A DNA stretch of 64,000 nucleotides from Uliginosibacterium flavum (GTDB lineage: Bacteria > Pseudomonadota > Gammaproteobacteria > Burkholderiales > Rhodocyclaceae): NCBI RefSeq assembly GCF_040566545.1, contig NZ_JBEWZI010000008.1:137173-201172 (forward strand). Reading direction: 5' to 3'. Positions 36,424-45,273 of this stretch are shown piece after piece. The position numbers were made by a program, and so were the translations under genes. Under the pieces are notes generated by a model. That model made no database searches, was not told where the DNA came from, and worked only from the letters and a program-made list of their open reading frames with translations. Positions within the stretch are counted from its first letter, which is position 1, and the number at the start of each line of letters is the position of its first letter.

Positions 36424-37224
36424 TTAGATGCAAAACTCACAACAGAGACTGGGGTTAATGTACTGGCGGTTGCCAAAGTGCGGGTCACAAATACGACTCG
36501 GGTGCGTGTGGCCAGCAATGAACTCCGGTTCAATGCTGCGATGCAAGACCAAGCATGGACTGCAACTCATGCCTAGATGATTACCTGAAATTTTTTGCCC
36601 CCACTCCGACAAGACCAATCGCGCAAGAGCATCAATTTCGTTCTGACTGAAGTACGAGGTGGGAACATGTACCTCGAAGATAGTTGGTATTCCTACAGTC
36701 CTTAGCCTAAGTCGGTAGTCCTCACCCGGATGAATACGGGACAAGCTTGCCGCTAACGCCATGATGTACTCGCTACCCTGGATCAGGTAATGACCACAGT
36801 GCTGAATTAATTCATCCAACTCCAGTACAACCCAGATTTTTCCATGCTCCCGGACTTTACGAGTGGCGAATTCACTAAGTGCTTGCTCTAGGGACGACTT
36901 TGGGATATCAGAGAAAATCTGTAAGAAGAGGTCCTCGATAACGTTTGAAACTTGGCCAAGGATGCCACTTCTTATGTACGAACCAATATCTATCGGACGT
37001 CCACCATGGAAACATCGGACGTGAGTGTAGTAGCCGCTAAAAAGATCTGAAAATTCGGCTTCGGCACACTTATGCTCTTGTTCTAGCCAATCAAAGTTAT
37101 CAGACCAACAGTCAGGCTTGTCCTTCTTGAGACGTTTCTGCGTCTTGTCATTTAGCAAAGACGATGCATAGACAGAAACGTCTTCGAGCCAGAGGTTTTT
37201 TGATGCCCAATCAAAAAGTCGCAT
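36424..37224 (-). CDS. Hypothetical protein, AT-rich island
   Basis: A 266-aa soluble protein with no signal peptide or membrane helix. It is rich in aromatic, Cys and His residues, with a Cys-containing C-terminus (CCEFCI) and an HTHPSRICDPHFGNRQ segment that could bind metal. I recognise no family. Codon usage is markedly more AT-rich than every neighbour, and structured repeats flank it at 36159-36383 and 37250-37329. These facts point to horizontal acquisition. The ATG at 37224 has a weak AAGAG upstream. Confidence 0.65.
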   Translation of the reverse strand: MRLFDWASKNLWLEDVSVYASSLLNDKTQKRLKKDKPDCWSDNFDWLEQEHKCAEAEFSDLFSGYYTHVRCFHGGRPIDIGSYIRSGILGQVSNVIEDLFLQIFSDIPKSSLEQALSEFATRKVREHGKIWVVLELDELIQHCGHYLIQGSEYIMALAASLSRIHPGEDYRLRLRTVGIPTIFEVHVPTSYFSQNEIDALARLVLSEWGQKISGNHLGMSCSPCLVLHRSIEPEFIAGHTHPSRICDPHFGNRQYINPSLCCEFCI

Positions 37225-37249
37225 GATTCACTCTTGGAGCCAGAGCCTG

Positions 37250-37329
37250 GTAGGGTGGGCTCGGTGAGCCCACGCGTTGTGTCGATGGCATTAGATCTAC
37301 GCCGCGTGGGCTCACCGAGCCCACCCTAC
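37250..37329. repeat. 80-bp element with perfect 27-bp inverted repeat
   Basis: The arms at 37250-37276 and 37303-37329 are exact reverse complements, starting GTAGGGTGGGCTCGGTGAG and joined by a 26-base loop. Each arm contains its own small palindrome (GGGCTC / GAGCCC), so a cloverleaf fold is possible. It stands between the divergently placed hypothetical gene and the 3' end of uraA. This is a REP/MITE-like element. Confidence 0.9.
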
Positions 37330-37377
37330 AAAAACTGAATGGCCGACAACGTATTCAACAAGCAGTTGCTGGCCGCC

Positions 37378-38604
37378 TTAGTGCTTCGGCTCGTCAGGCA
37401 GCAACAAATTCAACAGCACGGCCAGCACGCCACACAGGCTGATGCCTTGCAGCGAGAAGCTGCCGATATTCACGCCCAGTCCGCCGATGCCGGTTACCAG
37501 CGTCACCGAAACGATGCACAGGTTGCGGGCGCTGGCCAGATTGACCTTGGCATCCATCAGGGTTTTCAGGCCGATGCCGGCGATGGAGCCGAACAGCAGC
37601 ACCATGATGCCGCCCATCACCGGCATGGGGATGGTCTGCAACAGGGCGCCGAATTTGCCGACGAAGGCCATCAGAATGGCGAAACCGGCCGCCCAGGTCA
37701 TGACCACCGGGTTGTAGTTGTGGGTGAGCATGACGGCGCCGGTCACTTCGCCATACGTCGTGACGGGCGGGCCGCCAAACAGGCTGACGATATTCACCGC
37801 CAGACCGTCGCCGAACAGGGTGCGATGCAGACCGGGGCTTGCGGTGTAATCCTTGCCGCTGACCGAGCCGATAGCCAGTACGCCGCCCACGTGTTCGACG
37901 ATAGGCGCAATCGCCACCGGAATCATGAACAGGATTGCGGCCAGGTTGAATTCCGGCTTGCCCAGTTCCGGCAGGGCGATCCATGCGGCCTCGCTCAGCT
38001 TGCTGAAATCTACAATCCCAAACAGCAGGGAGACGACGTAACCGACGGCCACGCCAACCAGGATCGGCACCAGTTTCAACAGGCCTTTGGCACGGATGGC
38101 AGTGAGCATGGTGGCCAGCAGGGAAATGGCCGCGATGGCAATCGCCGTGTCATAAGGCACGACTTGTGTGTCGCCTGCCTTGCCGGTAGCCATGCTGACC
38201 GCAACCTGCGCCAGCCCCAGACCAATCACCATGACCACCGGGCCGATGACGACCGGGGGCAACAAGCGATGGATGAAGCCGATGCCGCGCCATTTGACGA
38301 GACCGGCCGCCACGTAATAGAAGAAGCTGGCCGAGGCGAGCGCGCCGAGCGTGGCCGGCATGCCCCAGGTTTGCACCGAGTAGATGATCGGGGCGATGAA
38401 GGCGAAGCTGGAGCCGAGGTAAATCGGCACTTCACGCTTGGTGCACAGCTGGAAAATCAGGGTGCCCACGCCGGCGCCAAGCAGCGCCAGACTGGGGTTG
38501 AGGCCGGTGAGCAGCGGCACCAGCACGGTGGCGCCAAAGGCGACGAAGAGGATTTGCGCGCCGGAAAGCGCGGTGCGCCAGACAGGGTCTTTTGTAGTGT
38601 TCAT
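37378..38604 (-). CDS. uraA: Uracil permease UraA
   Basis: A 408-aa nucleobase:cation symporter-2 protein with about 14 membrane helices, importing uracil with protons. LVPLLTGLNPSLALLGAGVGTL, the family motif QTWGMPATLG, PVAIAPIVEHVGG (the uracil-binding Glu-His) and GGPPVTTYGEVTGA are typical of UraA. It is translated after upp with a 4-base overlap, so uptake and salvage are coupled. Confidence 0.94.
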   Translation of the reverse strand: MNTTKDPVWRTALSGAQILFVAFGATVLVPLLTGLNPSLALLGAGVGTLIFQLCTKREVPIYLGSSFAFIAPIIYSVQTWGMPATLGALASASFFYYVAAGLVKWRGIGFIHRLLPPVVIGPVVMVIGLGLAQVAVSMATGKAGDTQVVPYDTAIAIAAISLLATMLTAIRAKGLLKLVPILVGVAVGYVVSLLFGIVDFSKLSEAAWIALPELGKPEFNLAAILFMIPVAIAPIVEHVGGVLAIGSVSGKDYTASPGLHRTLFGDGLAVNIVSLFGGPPVTTYGEVTGAVMLTHNYNPVVMTWAAGFAILMAFVGKFGALLQTIPMPVMGGIMVLLFGSIAGIGLKTLMDAKVNLASARNLCIVSVTLVTGIGGLGVNIGSFSLQGISLCGVLAVLLNLLLPDEPKH

Positions 38605-39233
38605 GCTTCCTTGGTCCCGAAAATTTTATCGCCCGCATCCCCGAGCCCGGGAATGATGTAGCCCTGCTCGTTGAGATGGCTGTCGATGGCTGCTGTAAAA
38701 ATCTCTACGTCCGGATGAGCCGCAGCCAGCGCCGCGATCCCTTCGGGGGCCGCGACCAGCACCAGCGCCTTGATCTGCTTGCAGCCATTGCGCTTGAGCA
38801 TGTCGATGGTGGCAATCAGCGAACCGCCGGTGGCCAGCATCGGATCGATGATGATCGCCAGGCGCTCGTCGAGTTGACCGACAAAGCGCTCGAAGTAGGG
38901 TTCGGGCATCAGGGTTTCGTGGTTGCGGGCAATCCCGACGACACTGACGCGGGCGCTCGGGATCAGATCGAGCACACCATCCAGCATGCCCAAACCGGCG
39001 CGCAGGATCGGCACCACCGTGACTTTCTTGCCCTTGATCTGCTCAACCTCGACCTCACCACACCAACCCTCGATGCGGCGGTGCTCCAGTTCGAAATCGC
39101 GGCAGGCCTCGTAGGTCAGCAGACGGGCAAGCTCGGCAGTCAGCTCTCGGAATTTTTTGGTACTGATAGCGCCTTCCCGCATCAGGCCAATTTTATGTTT
39201 GACCAGGGGATGGCGGACTTCGATCACCGGCAT
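38601..39233 (-). CDS. upp: Uracil phosphoribosyltransferase
   Basis: A 210-aa salvage enzyme converting uracil plus PRPP to UMP. PILRAGLGMLDGVLDLIP, VGIARNHETLMP and the PRPP-binding IIDPMLATGGSL are present, with the C-terminal uracil-binding YIIPGLGDAGDKIFGT. It precedes uraA in one operon. Confidence 0.96.
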   Translation of the reverse strand: MPVIEVRHPLVKHKIGLMREGAISTKKFRELTAELARLLTYEACRDFELEHRRIEGWCGEVEVEQIKGKKVTVVPILRAGLGMLDGVLDLIPSARVSVVGIARNHETLMPEPYFERFVGQLDERLAIIIDPMLATGGSLIATIDMLKRNGCKQIKALVLVAAPEGIAALAAAHPDVEIFTAAIDSHLNEQGYIIPGLGDAGDKIFGTKEA

Positions 39234-39318
39234 GTGCTTCCTCGCGATACGTTTGACAAAGGAAGGAGGTTAATCGATTCATGTGCCGCGCGCCTGCAGG
39301 CCTATGGATCAGTTGTCG

Positions 39319-40392
39319 CTAATCAAGCAGCGCCACCGCCTTCACCTGCGCCCACACACTTTGCCCGACCGCCAGCCCAAGCTGATCCGCCGCGCGCCGG
39401 GTGATGCGCGCGAGCAACGGCACACCGCCGGCCTGCAGGCCGATGAGGCATTGCGCTGGATCTTCGGCCGGGGCGATGCCGGTGATCTGGCTGGCGAAGC
39501 GATTCTGGATACTGGAGGCATTGTCGCTACCGAGCGCGATGCTGATGTCGCGCGCGAGAATGCGCACGCGCACCGGCGCACCAATGTTCAACGCACGTTG
39601 CGAAACGAAGATCTCCCCGCCGCCAAAGCGCAAGCGGGTGAGTTGCCAGTGCGCATCGTGCTCGGCAACTTCGGCCTCGATCACCACGCTGGCATCGTGA
39701 TCCTGCGCCAGCGGCAGATCGAGGCGTGACAGCGTCTCGCCCAGCGGACCACTAGCCATCACCCGCCCCTGCGCCATGAGCACCAGGTGATCCGCCAGCC
39801 GTGCGGCCTCTTCCATCTGGTGGGTGACGTACAGCACGGGGATTTCGAGTTCATCGTGCAGGCGTTCCAGGTAGGGCAGGATTTCCTGCTTGCGGGCCGA
39901 GTCCAGCGCGGACAGCGGCTCATCCATCAGCAGCAGGCGGGGGCGCGTCAATAAGGCCCGCGCAATTGCGACGCGCTGGCGCTCGCCACCCGACAAACCA
40001 TCGGGCTTGCGCCCCAGCAGATGCTCGATGCCGAAGCGTGCCGCCATGGCGTGGATTTCATCCTCGCGCACAACCCCCGTCGCGCGTTTCATGCCGAAAG
40101 CCAGATTGCCGCGCACATCGAGATGCGGAAAGAGACTGGCTTCCTGGAACACATAGCCGATCTCCCGCTGCCAGGTGGGCGTGAAGCGCCCGGCCTCCTG
40201 CCAGCAATTACCGTTGACCTCGATACGTGCATCCGCAGCACGCTCCAGACCGGCGACACAACGCAATAGCGTGGTCTTGCCCGAGCCGGAATGACCAAAC
40301 AACACCGTGACGCCACGCCCCGGCAGTTGCAGATCCACATCCAGCGAGAAACCAGGGAAAGCGTGTTGAACACGCAGAGAAATAGCGCTCAT
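39319..40392 (-). CDS. modC: Molybdate ABC transporter ATPase ModC
   Basis: A 357-aa ATPase. Walker A GHSGSGKTT, signature LSGGERQRVAIARAL and Walker B LLLMDEPLSALD lie in the first 230 residues. The C-terminal 130 residues are a Mop/TOBE domain (VRILARDISIALG), typical of ModC, that senses oxyanion. The ATG overlaps the modB stop by 4 bases. It is the only molybdate ATPase in the window and may also serve the second permease at 43365. Confidence 0.95.
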   Translation of the reverse strand: MSAISLRVQHAFPGFSLDVDLQLPGRGVTVLFGHSGSGKTTLLRCVAGLERAADARIEVNGNCWQEAGRFTPTWQREIGYVFQEASLFPHLDVRGNLAFGMKRATGVVREDEIHAMAARFGIEHLLGRKPDGLSGGERQRVAIARALLTRPRLLLMDEPLSALDSARKQEILPYLERLHDELEIPVLYVTHQMEEAARLADHLVLMAQGRVMASGPLGETLSRLDLPLAQDHDASVVIEAEVAEHDAHWQLTRLRFGGGEIFVSQRALNIGAPVRVRILARDISIALGSDNASSIQNRFASQITGIAPAEDPAQCLIGLQAGGVPLLARITRRAADQLGLAVGQSVWAQVKAVALLD

Positions 40393-41075
40393 GCGGGCTT
40401 CCTCCGTGCATCCGGATTCAAGCTGTAGAGCAATAGCAGCACGACAAATGAGAACGCCACCATCCCGGCCGACAGCCAGTGCGCCTGTGCATATTCCAGT
40501 GCCTCGACGTGGTCATAGATCTGCACCGAGATCACGCGGGTAGCGCCGGGGATATTGCCACCAATCATCAACACCACACCAAATTCGCCCACGGTATGCG
40601 CGAAGCCGAGCACTGCGGCAGTAAGGAAGCCCGGCCGGGCCAACGGCACGACGACCGACCAGAATGTATCCCGGGGCGAAGCCCGCAAGGTGGCTGCGAC
40701 TTCGAGCGGGCGCGGGCCAATGGCCTCAATGGCGTTCTGGATCGGCTGGACCACAAAGGGCAGCGAATAGAACGTGGATGCCACCACCAAGCCCGCGAAG
40801 GTGAAGGGCAAGAGGCCAATGCCCAGCGCCTGGGTGAGCTGGCCGACCGGACCATTCGGCCCCATCAGCAGTAACAGGTAAAAACCCAGCACCGTCGGCG
40901 GCAAGACCAGCGGCAAAGAAACCAGCGCACTGATCGCGCCACGCAGGCGCGATTGCGTGCGCGCCAGCCACCAGGCAATCGGAGTGCCGATGATCAGCAG
41001 CAAGGCGGTAACGGTGGTGGCCAGGCGCAGGGTCAGCCAGATAGCCGACCAGTCCTGGGAGTCAGGTAGCAGCAT
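40389..41075 (-). CDS. modB: Molybdate ABC transporter permease ModB
   Basis: A 228-aa inner-membrane permease with five or six helices. LPLVLPPTVLGFYLLLLMG, the EAA loop around EVAATLRASPRDTFWSVVVPLARPG (two parts) and GFAHTVGEFGVVLMIGGNIPG are ModB landmarks. It lies 15 bases after modA and overlaps modC. Confidence 0.95.
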   Translation of the reverse strand: MLLPDSQDWSAIWLTLRLATTVTALLLIIGTPIAWWLARTQSRLRGAISALVSLPLVLPPTVLGFYLLLLMGPNGPVGQLTQALGIGLLPFTFAGLVVASTFYSLPFVVQPIQNAIEAIGPRPLEVAATLRASPRDTFWSVVVPLARPGFLTAAVLGFAHTVGEFGVVLMIGGNIPGATRVISVQIYDHVEALEYAQAHWLSAGMVAFSFVVLLLLYSLNPDARRKPA

Positions 41076-41090
41076 GCAATTCAGGCGCGA

Positions 41091-41834
41091 TCAGAGTTCG
41101 TAACCATAGGATTTGATCACAGCTTTGGCCTTGTCGCTCTTCAGATATTTCAGCAGCGCTTCGGCGGCAGGCTTGCCCTCGCCCTTGGCGAGCAGGATCG
41201 CGTCCTGACGGATCGGTGTGTGTTGATCAGCCGGCACGATCCAGGCGGAGCCACTCTTAAGCACGCCGTCCTGCCACACCTGCGACAGCGCCACGAAACC
41301 CACTTCTGCATTGCCGGTGCTGACGAACTGGAAGGTCTGGGAGATGTTCTCGCCCTGCACGATTTTCGGCTGCAGCGCTTCCTGCACGCCCAGCTTTTTC
41401 ATCACCTCAAGGGCTGCCAAGCCGTAAGGCGCGGTCTTTGGATTGGCCAGCGCGAGTTTGTTGAAATCACCCTTCTTCAACACCTCGCCCTTGGCATCCA
41501 CGAATCCCGGCTTGGCACTCCAGAGTACCAGTCGGCCATACGCATAAGTAAAGCGGCGGCCTTTCACGCCAACGCCTTCGGCTTCGAGCTTGGCCGGGGC
41601 TTCATCATCGGCCGAGAGAAAGACTTCGAACGGCGCGCCGTTCTTGATCTGGGCGTAGAAAGCGCCAGTTGCGCCGGTCGATACCAGCGCCTTGTGGCCG
41701 GTGTCTTTCTCGAATTCAACGGCGATCTTCTGCATCGGTGCGGTGAAGTTGGCCGCGACGGCGACCTTCACTTCGTCAGCCAAAACGGGGGCGGCCAAAC
41801 CGACCAGCATGAGCAGGGAGAAAAGCTTTTTCAT
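41091..41834 (-). CDS. modA: Molybdate-binding periplasmic protein ModA
   Basis: A 247-aa substrate-binding protein with signal peptide MKKLFSLLMLVGLAAPVLA. VAVAANFTAPM is the classic ModA opening; FEVFLSADDEAPAKLEAEG and the NPKTAPYGLAALEVM oxyanion-site segment follow. I chose the ATG at 41834 because AAGGA sits 8 bases before it; an ATG three codons upstream would be too close to that ribosome site. It follows modE by 43 bases in the same direction. Confidence 0.95.
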   Translation of the reverse strand: MKKLFSLLMLVGLAAPVLADEVKVAVAANFTAPMQKIAVEFEKDTGHKALVSTGATGAFYAQIKNGAPFEVFLSADDEAPAKLEAEGVGVKGRRFTYAYGRLVLWSAKPGFVDAKGEVLKKGDFNKLALANPKTAPYGLAALEVMKKLGVQEALQPKIVQGENISQTFQFVSTGNAEVGFVALSQVWQDGVLKSGSAWIVPADQHTPIRQDAILLAKGEGKPAAEALLKYLKSDKAKAVIKSYGYEL

Positions 41835-41877
41835 GGCAAACATCCTTTCTTTTTGGAAGGGGAATAACTCGACAAAT

Positions 41878-42690
41878 TCAATCAAATGCACACAACATCA
41901 CGCTGGACGCCTTGAACAACGCACAGGCGCGCGCACCTTCGCGCAGATCCAGTTCAGTCAGGGATTCACGCGTGATGATCGCGCTGACGGTGCGCCCGGT
42001 TGGTAGCGCCAGCACCACATCCACCGCGACCGGGCCTTCGTGGATGCGCACGACCTCGCCCCATAGCTGATTGCGCGCAGATAAACGCACGCTCTCGTCG
42101 GTGAGCAGGATGACGGCGGAGGAATTCACCCAGGCATGCAACTCACGGCCAATGTTCAGGCGCATCTGCTCGGCGCCTTCGCGCGAAACCTGCGCCACGA
42201 TTTCGTTGTGACCATCGAAGCGGATACCGACTTCGAAAGTCACTTCGCCCGCACGCAGCGTCGTGACCGGCCCGATGAACTGATTGCGCGCACTGGTCGT
42301 CACGCCCACGCTGCGCATCAGGCGGCGCAAGGCCTGCGGATCAGCCACCTCGGTGCCAGCGAGGCTGGCGGTGACGCGATCCAGCGCGAGCTGGTATTCC
42401 GCTTCCATGGCCCGATACAGACTCACCACACGCCTGCCGTAATCCGTCAGCAAGGTGCCGCCGCCATTCCGCCCGCCCACAGCCCGCGCCACCAGCGGCT
42501 GCTCGGCAAGATTGTTCATCGCATCGACTGCATCCCAGGCGGCCTTGTAGGAAAGCGGCACTTCCTTGGCCGCCTGCGAGATCGAGCCGCAGCGCTCAAT
42601 CGCCTCCAGCAGGCGAATGCGCGTATCCCCGAGAAAGCTGCCGGCATCCACATCCACGCCGAAGCGCCCGATCATCCTGTTTGTTTTCAT
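41878..42690 (-). CDS. modE: Molybdate-responsive regulator ModE
   Basis: A 270-aa regulator. The N-terminal winged helix (ERCGSISQAAKEVPLSYKAAWDAVDAMN in two parts, GGRNGGGTLLTDYG) is followed by two tandem Mop/TOBE domains, each beginning SARNQFIGPV or SARNQLWGEV. Molybdate-bound ModE represses uptake genes by binding an inverted CGnTATAT operator. One such site lies at 42716-42740, directly upstream. It heads a probable modE-modA-modB-modC transcript. Confidence 0.94.
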   Translation of the reverse strand: MKTNRMIGRFGVDVDAGSFLGDTRIRLLEAIERCGSISQAAKEVPLSYKAAWDAVDAMNNLAEQPLVARAVGGRNGGGTLLTDYGRRVVSLYRAMEAEYQLALDRVTASLAGTEVADPQALRRLMRSVGVTTSARNQFIGPVTTLRAGEVTFEVGIRFDGHNEIVAQVSREGAEQMRLNIGRELHAWVNSSAVILLTDESVRLSARNQLWGEVVRIHEGPVAVDVVLALPTGRTVSAIITRESLTELDLREGARACALFKASSVMLCAFD

Positions 42691-42715
42691 GGTGCTTGTT
42701 CCACTGCTAAACGTT

Positions 42716-42740
42716 TCGCTATATCGTTACATAAATAACG
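42716..42740. promoter_or_regulatory. ModE-box-like operator 1 (modE / molbindin)
   Basis: TCGCTATAT (42716-42724), a 7-base spacer and TAAATAACG (42732-42740) form the inverted CG(C/T)TAT pattern of ModE operators. It lies in the divergent space, 26 bases upstream of modE and 130 bases before the molbindin gene, so it may control both. Confidence 0.65.
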
Positions 42741-42870
42741 GTTTTTCCGCAAAGGGAAAAGTTCATCAATATTTCAGGCGAGCGCTGTGGTTGAAGCGTC
42801 ACGCCGCCAGACCGTACATTTGCAGCGTGTGCACGTCGCGCATTCCCGCTCTCAGAAAAGGCAGAACATC

Positions 42871-43299
42871 ATGAAAATCAGCGCCCGCAACATCTTTGAA
42901 GGAAACATCAGCGCACTCACCAGCGGCCCGGTCAGTGCCGAAGTGGAAATCATCACCGCAGGTGGCGACAAACTGGTTGGCACGATCACCCAGGGCAGTG
43001 TTGCCTCGCTCGGTCTGGCCGTCGGCAAGCCGGTCGTAGCCCTGATCAAGGCCAGCAACGTGATGGTGATGACCGACGGCAGCGGCGTAAAACTCTCGGC
43101 CCGCAACTGCCTCGCCGGCACAGTCAAAAAACTGCTGCAAGGCCCGGTCAGCGCCGAAGTCATCATCGCCCTGCCCGGCGGCGCAGAAGTCTTCGCCAGC
43201 ATCACCCGCGACGCCACCAACGAACTGGGCATCAAGGAAGGCGGCCCAGCCACCGCAGTGATCAAGGCTTCGTCCGTGATCATTGGCGTCAAGTCGTAA
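42871..43299 (+). CDS. mop: Di-Mop molbindin (molybdenum-pterin/oxyanion-binding protein)
   Basis: A 142-aa protein made of two Mop domains in tandem: KISARNIFEGNISALTSGPVSAEV and KLSARNCLAGTVKKLLQGPVSAEV open the first and second halves. Such molbindins store molybdate or tungstate in the cytoplasm. The ATG at 42871 was chosen; the frame is open 84 bases further but lacks conservation. It is divergent from modE and shares a ModE-box-like site. Confidence 0.92.
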   Translation: MKISARNIFEGNISALTSGPVSAEVEIITAGGDKLVGTITQGSVASLGLAVGKPVVALIKASNVMVMTDGSGVKLSARNCLAGTVKKLLQGPVSAEVIIALPGGAEVFASITRDATNELGIKEGGPATAVIKASSVIIGVKS

Positions 43300-43364
43300 G
43301 TCGACTTCGCACAGCCCGCCCATCGGGGGGTCTGCGCAAATCAGAGGGGTCGCTCTGTACGCGT

Positions 43365-44060
43365 TCATGACATCCCCGCCCGGCGCATGAACCAGAAAAC
43401 AGCCAGTGAGGCCAAACCCAGCAGCGCCGTCAGCACGATCCCACGCGAGTATTCGCCCGCAAACACGGCGTTGTAGATTTCCAGTGAAACCGTATTGGTG
43501 CGCCCCGCGATATTGCCGCCCAGCATCAAAGTGATACCCACCTCGCCCATCGAGCGTCCGAAGCCCAGCACCAGTCCTGTCGCCAAGGCCCGCTTGACGT
43601 TGGGGATCAGCACAAACAACACGATCTCCCATTCGCGCTTGCCCAGCGTGCGTGCCACTTCGCCCAGACGCGCCGACAAAGTTTCCATTGCCGTCTGCAC
43701 CGGTTTGACGACCAGTGGCAGTCCGGCAACAAAGGCGGCAAACACCACACCTGAGACACTGAACACCAGACTCAGATCACAGCAAGCCAGAAGCCATCCG
43801 CCCAGCAGACCTTCGCGCCCCAGCAACAACAGCAACACGAAGCCCAGTGCAATCGGCGGAAACACCAGCGGCATGGTGATCGCCGCATCCAGCAGAGCCC
43901 GCCCCGGCCAGCGCGGCACGCTCAGCGCGTAGCCCAACAACAAGCCAGCCACTGCGTGCAAGGCGACCGTCAGCAGCGCCACCTTGGCCGTCAACCAGAG
44001 AGCATAGAGCACGCTGGTATCGGTCAGGGTCTGCAGCAGGATGGTGAGGCTTCCAGACAT
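43365..44060 (-). CDS. Molybdate/tungstate-type ABC permease, second copy
   Basis: A 231-aa ModB-like permease with about six helices. MPLVFPPIALGFVLLLLLG, the EAA-type loop GEVARTLGKREWEIVLFVLIP and GFGRSMGEVGITLMLGGNIAG match ModB-family signatures. It lies 6 bases after the binding protein gene. No ATPase gene follows; the next gene is the convergent molbindin. It therefore probably borrows ModC (39319-40392) or a distant ATPase. Confidence 0.88.
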   Translation of the reverse strand: MSGSLTILLQTLTDTSVLYALWLTAKVALLTVALHAVAGLLLGYALSVPRWPGRALLDAAITMPLVFPPIALGFVLLLLLGREGLLGGWLLACCDLSLVFSVSGVVFAAFVAGLPLVVKPVQTAMETLSARLGEVARTLGKREWEIVLFVLIPNVKRALATGLVLGFGRSMGEVGITLMLGGNIAGRTNTVSLEIYNAVFAGEYSRGIVLTALLGLASLAVFWFMRRAGMS

Positions 44061-44066
44061 GAGGAT

Positions 44067-44813
44067 TTACAAACCGTAGCGCTTGATGATCTCGGCCGCA
44101 GCCGGGGTCTGCATGTAGTCCACCAGCGCGCGTACCGGTGCAGAATCCTGTCCGGCGACCAGCCCGGCGGTGATGCGAATTGGCGCGTACTCATCCACCG
44201 GAATTTCAATAAACCCACCGATCTTGTCGCGAATACCCAGCGCCTCGGTCAGGTTGATGAAGCCCGCATCGACCTCGCCACTGATGAGGTAAGCCGAAAC
44301 CTGCGGCACGGTGCTGACCATGATCAGACGCTTCTCCACCGCGGGATACAGACCGCTGTGCTGGAGATATTCGACAGAGGCCTTGCCGAAGATGGCCTGT
44401 TTGATATCAGCCACGCCAATCCGCGCAAAGCCCTCGCGCCGAAGCTCTGCGGCATTTTTGAGCATTTTGCCCTTAGGCCAGGCAAGCACCAGACGCCCAC
44501 GCCCCAACGGCAGGTATTTCGAGAAGACCACCTGCTCGGCTTTCTCCAGCACATCCTGCTCGCCAAAAACGACGGCCACCTTGCCACTCGCACGAGTCTG
44601 CTGCAACACATGCCCCATGTGACCATAGATGCGCTCGACCTTGATCTTGCTGGCTGCCTCGAAGCCATTGGCGATCTCATCGATGGGGCGTTTGTAGCCC
44701 GCCCCCCCCGCCACAAGCACGCTGTCTTCGGCCATGGCCAGAGATGCGCACAACGCCAGCAGCGCGACGAGACTGCTGCGCACGAAAGAATTCCAAACCG
44801 AACGATTCAGCAT
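44067..44813 (-). CDS. ModA-like substrate-binding protein, second copy
   Basis: A 248-aa periplasmic protein with signal peptide ending SLVALLALCASLAMA. The body has ModA-family features (AAELRREGFARIGVADIKQAIFG, DEYAPIRITAGLVAGQDSAPVRALVDYM in two parts) but opens VLVAGGAGYKRPIDEIA, unlike the VAVAANF of the first ModA. The oxyanion specificity may therefore differ (tungstate, or another anion). It stands between an unknown 137-aa gene and the orphan permease. Confidence 0.85.
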   Translation of the reverse strand: MLNRSVWNSFVRSSLVALLALCASLAMAEDSVLVAGGAGYKRPIDEIANGFEAASKIKVERIYGHMGHVLQQTRASGKVAVVFGEQDVLEKAEQVVFSKYLPLGRGRLVLAWPKGKMLKNAAELRREGFARIGVADIKQAIFGKASVEYLQHSGLYPAVEKRLIMVSTVPQVSAYLISGEVDAGFINLTEALGIRDKIGGFIEIPVDEYAPIRITAGLVAGQDSAPVRALVDYMQTPAAAEIIKRYGL

Positions 44814-44828
44814 TTGTATCTCCAGGGA

Positions 44829-45242
44829 TCAGCGCGGCATTTCATCCGCAAAAGAAAAGAAGGTCTGGTGCGACTGGCATTCCTCACCATGCGTGATGCG
44901 GCGATGGATCAGCCAGCGCCCGTCGGTGAGACGCCAGGCCACCAGGTGTTCGCCATAGGTCGGTGCGAGGTAGTAGGTCTCGTCATCGTCTGAACGCACA
45001 TCGGTGAGCACGAAGTAGTGCTCGCAATAACAAGGCGTGTCTTCGCCTTCGTACTCGTGGCCCAACAGGCGCTCCGAGAAAATCTCGTAATCACGGAAGC
45101 GTGAAAAGGCTCTCGGCTCAACGACACAGCCAGTCCATTCGCGGGGCAGCAGCTTGCGCCAGTCCGGCAGATCCTTCTTGCCACAGGAACGCGACGGATA
45201 CGTGCGGGCGCATTGCCGGGTCGAGATGCTCAAAACTGTCAT
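44829..45242 (-). CDS. Unknown 137-aa protein of the mod locus
   Basis: A soluble protein without a signal peptide, with five Cys residues (C11, C20 and C39 in the N-terminal half, CYCEH in the middle, one C near EECQSH). It is rich in Arg, Tyr, Trp and Asp. I recognise no family. It is the first gene behind a strong ModE-box-like palindrome (45274-45301) and is followed 15 bases later by the second binding protein and permease. This makes it a likely molybdenum-regulon member. Possible roles are a metal or Mo/W-handling protein or an enzyme; none is proven. Confidence 0.75.
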   Translation of the reverse strand: MTVLSISTRQCARTYPSRSCGKKDLPDWRKLLPREWTGCVVEPRAFSRFRDYEIFSERLLGHEYEGEDTPCYCEHYFVLTDVRSDDDETYYLAPTYGEHLVAWRLTDGRWLIHRRITHGEECQSHQTFFSFADEMPR

Positions 45243-45273
45243 GAATTCCTCCTGTCCGGGTCTGAACCCGACA

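Noticed and set aside
43300..43364. Bidirectional terminator between the molbindin and the second permease
   Set aside because: A GC-rich imperfect hairpin exists but has several mismatches and no T-run on either strand.
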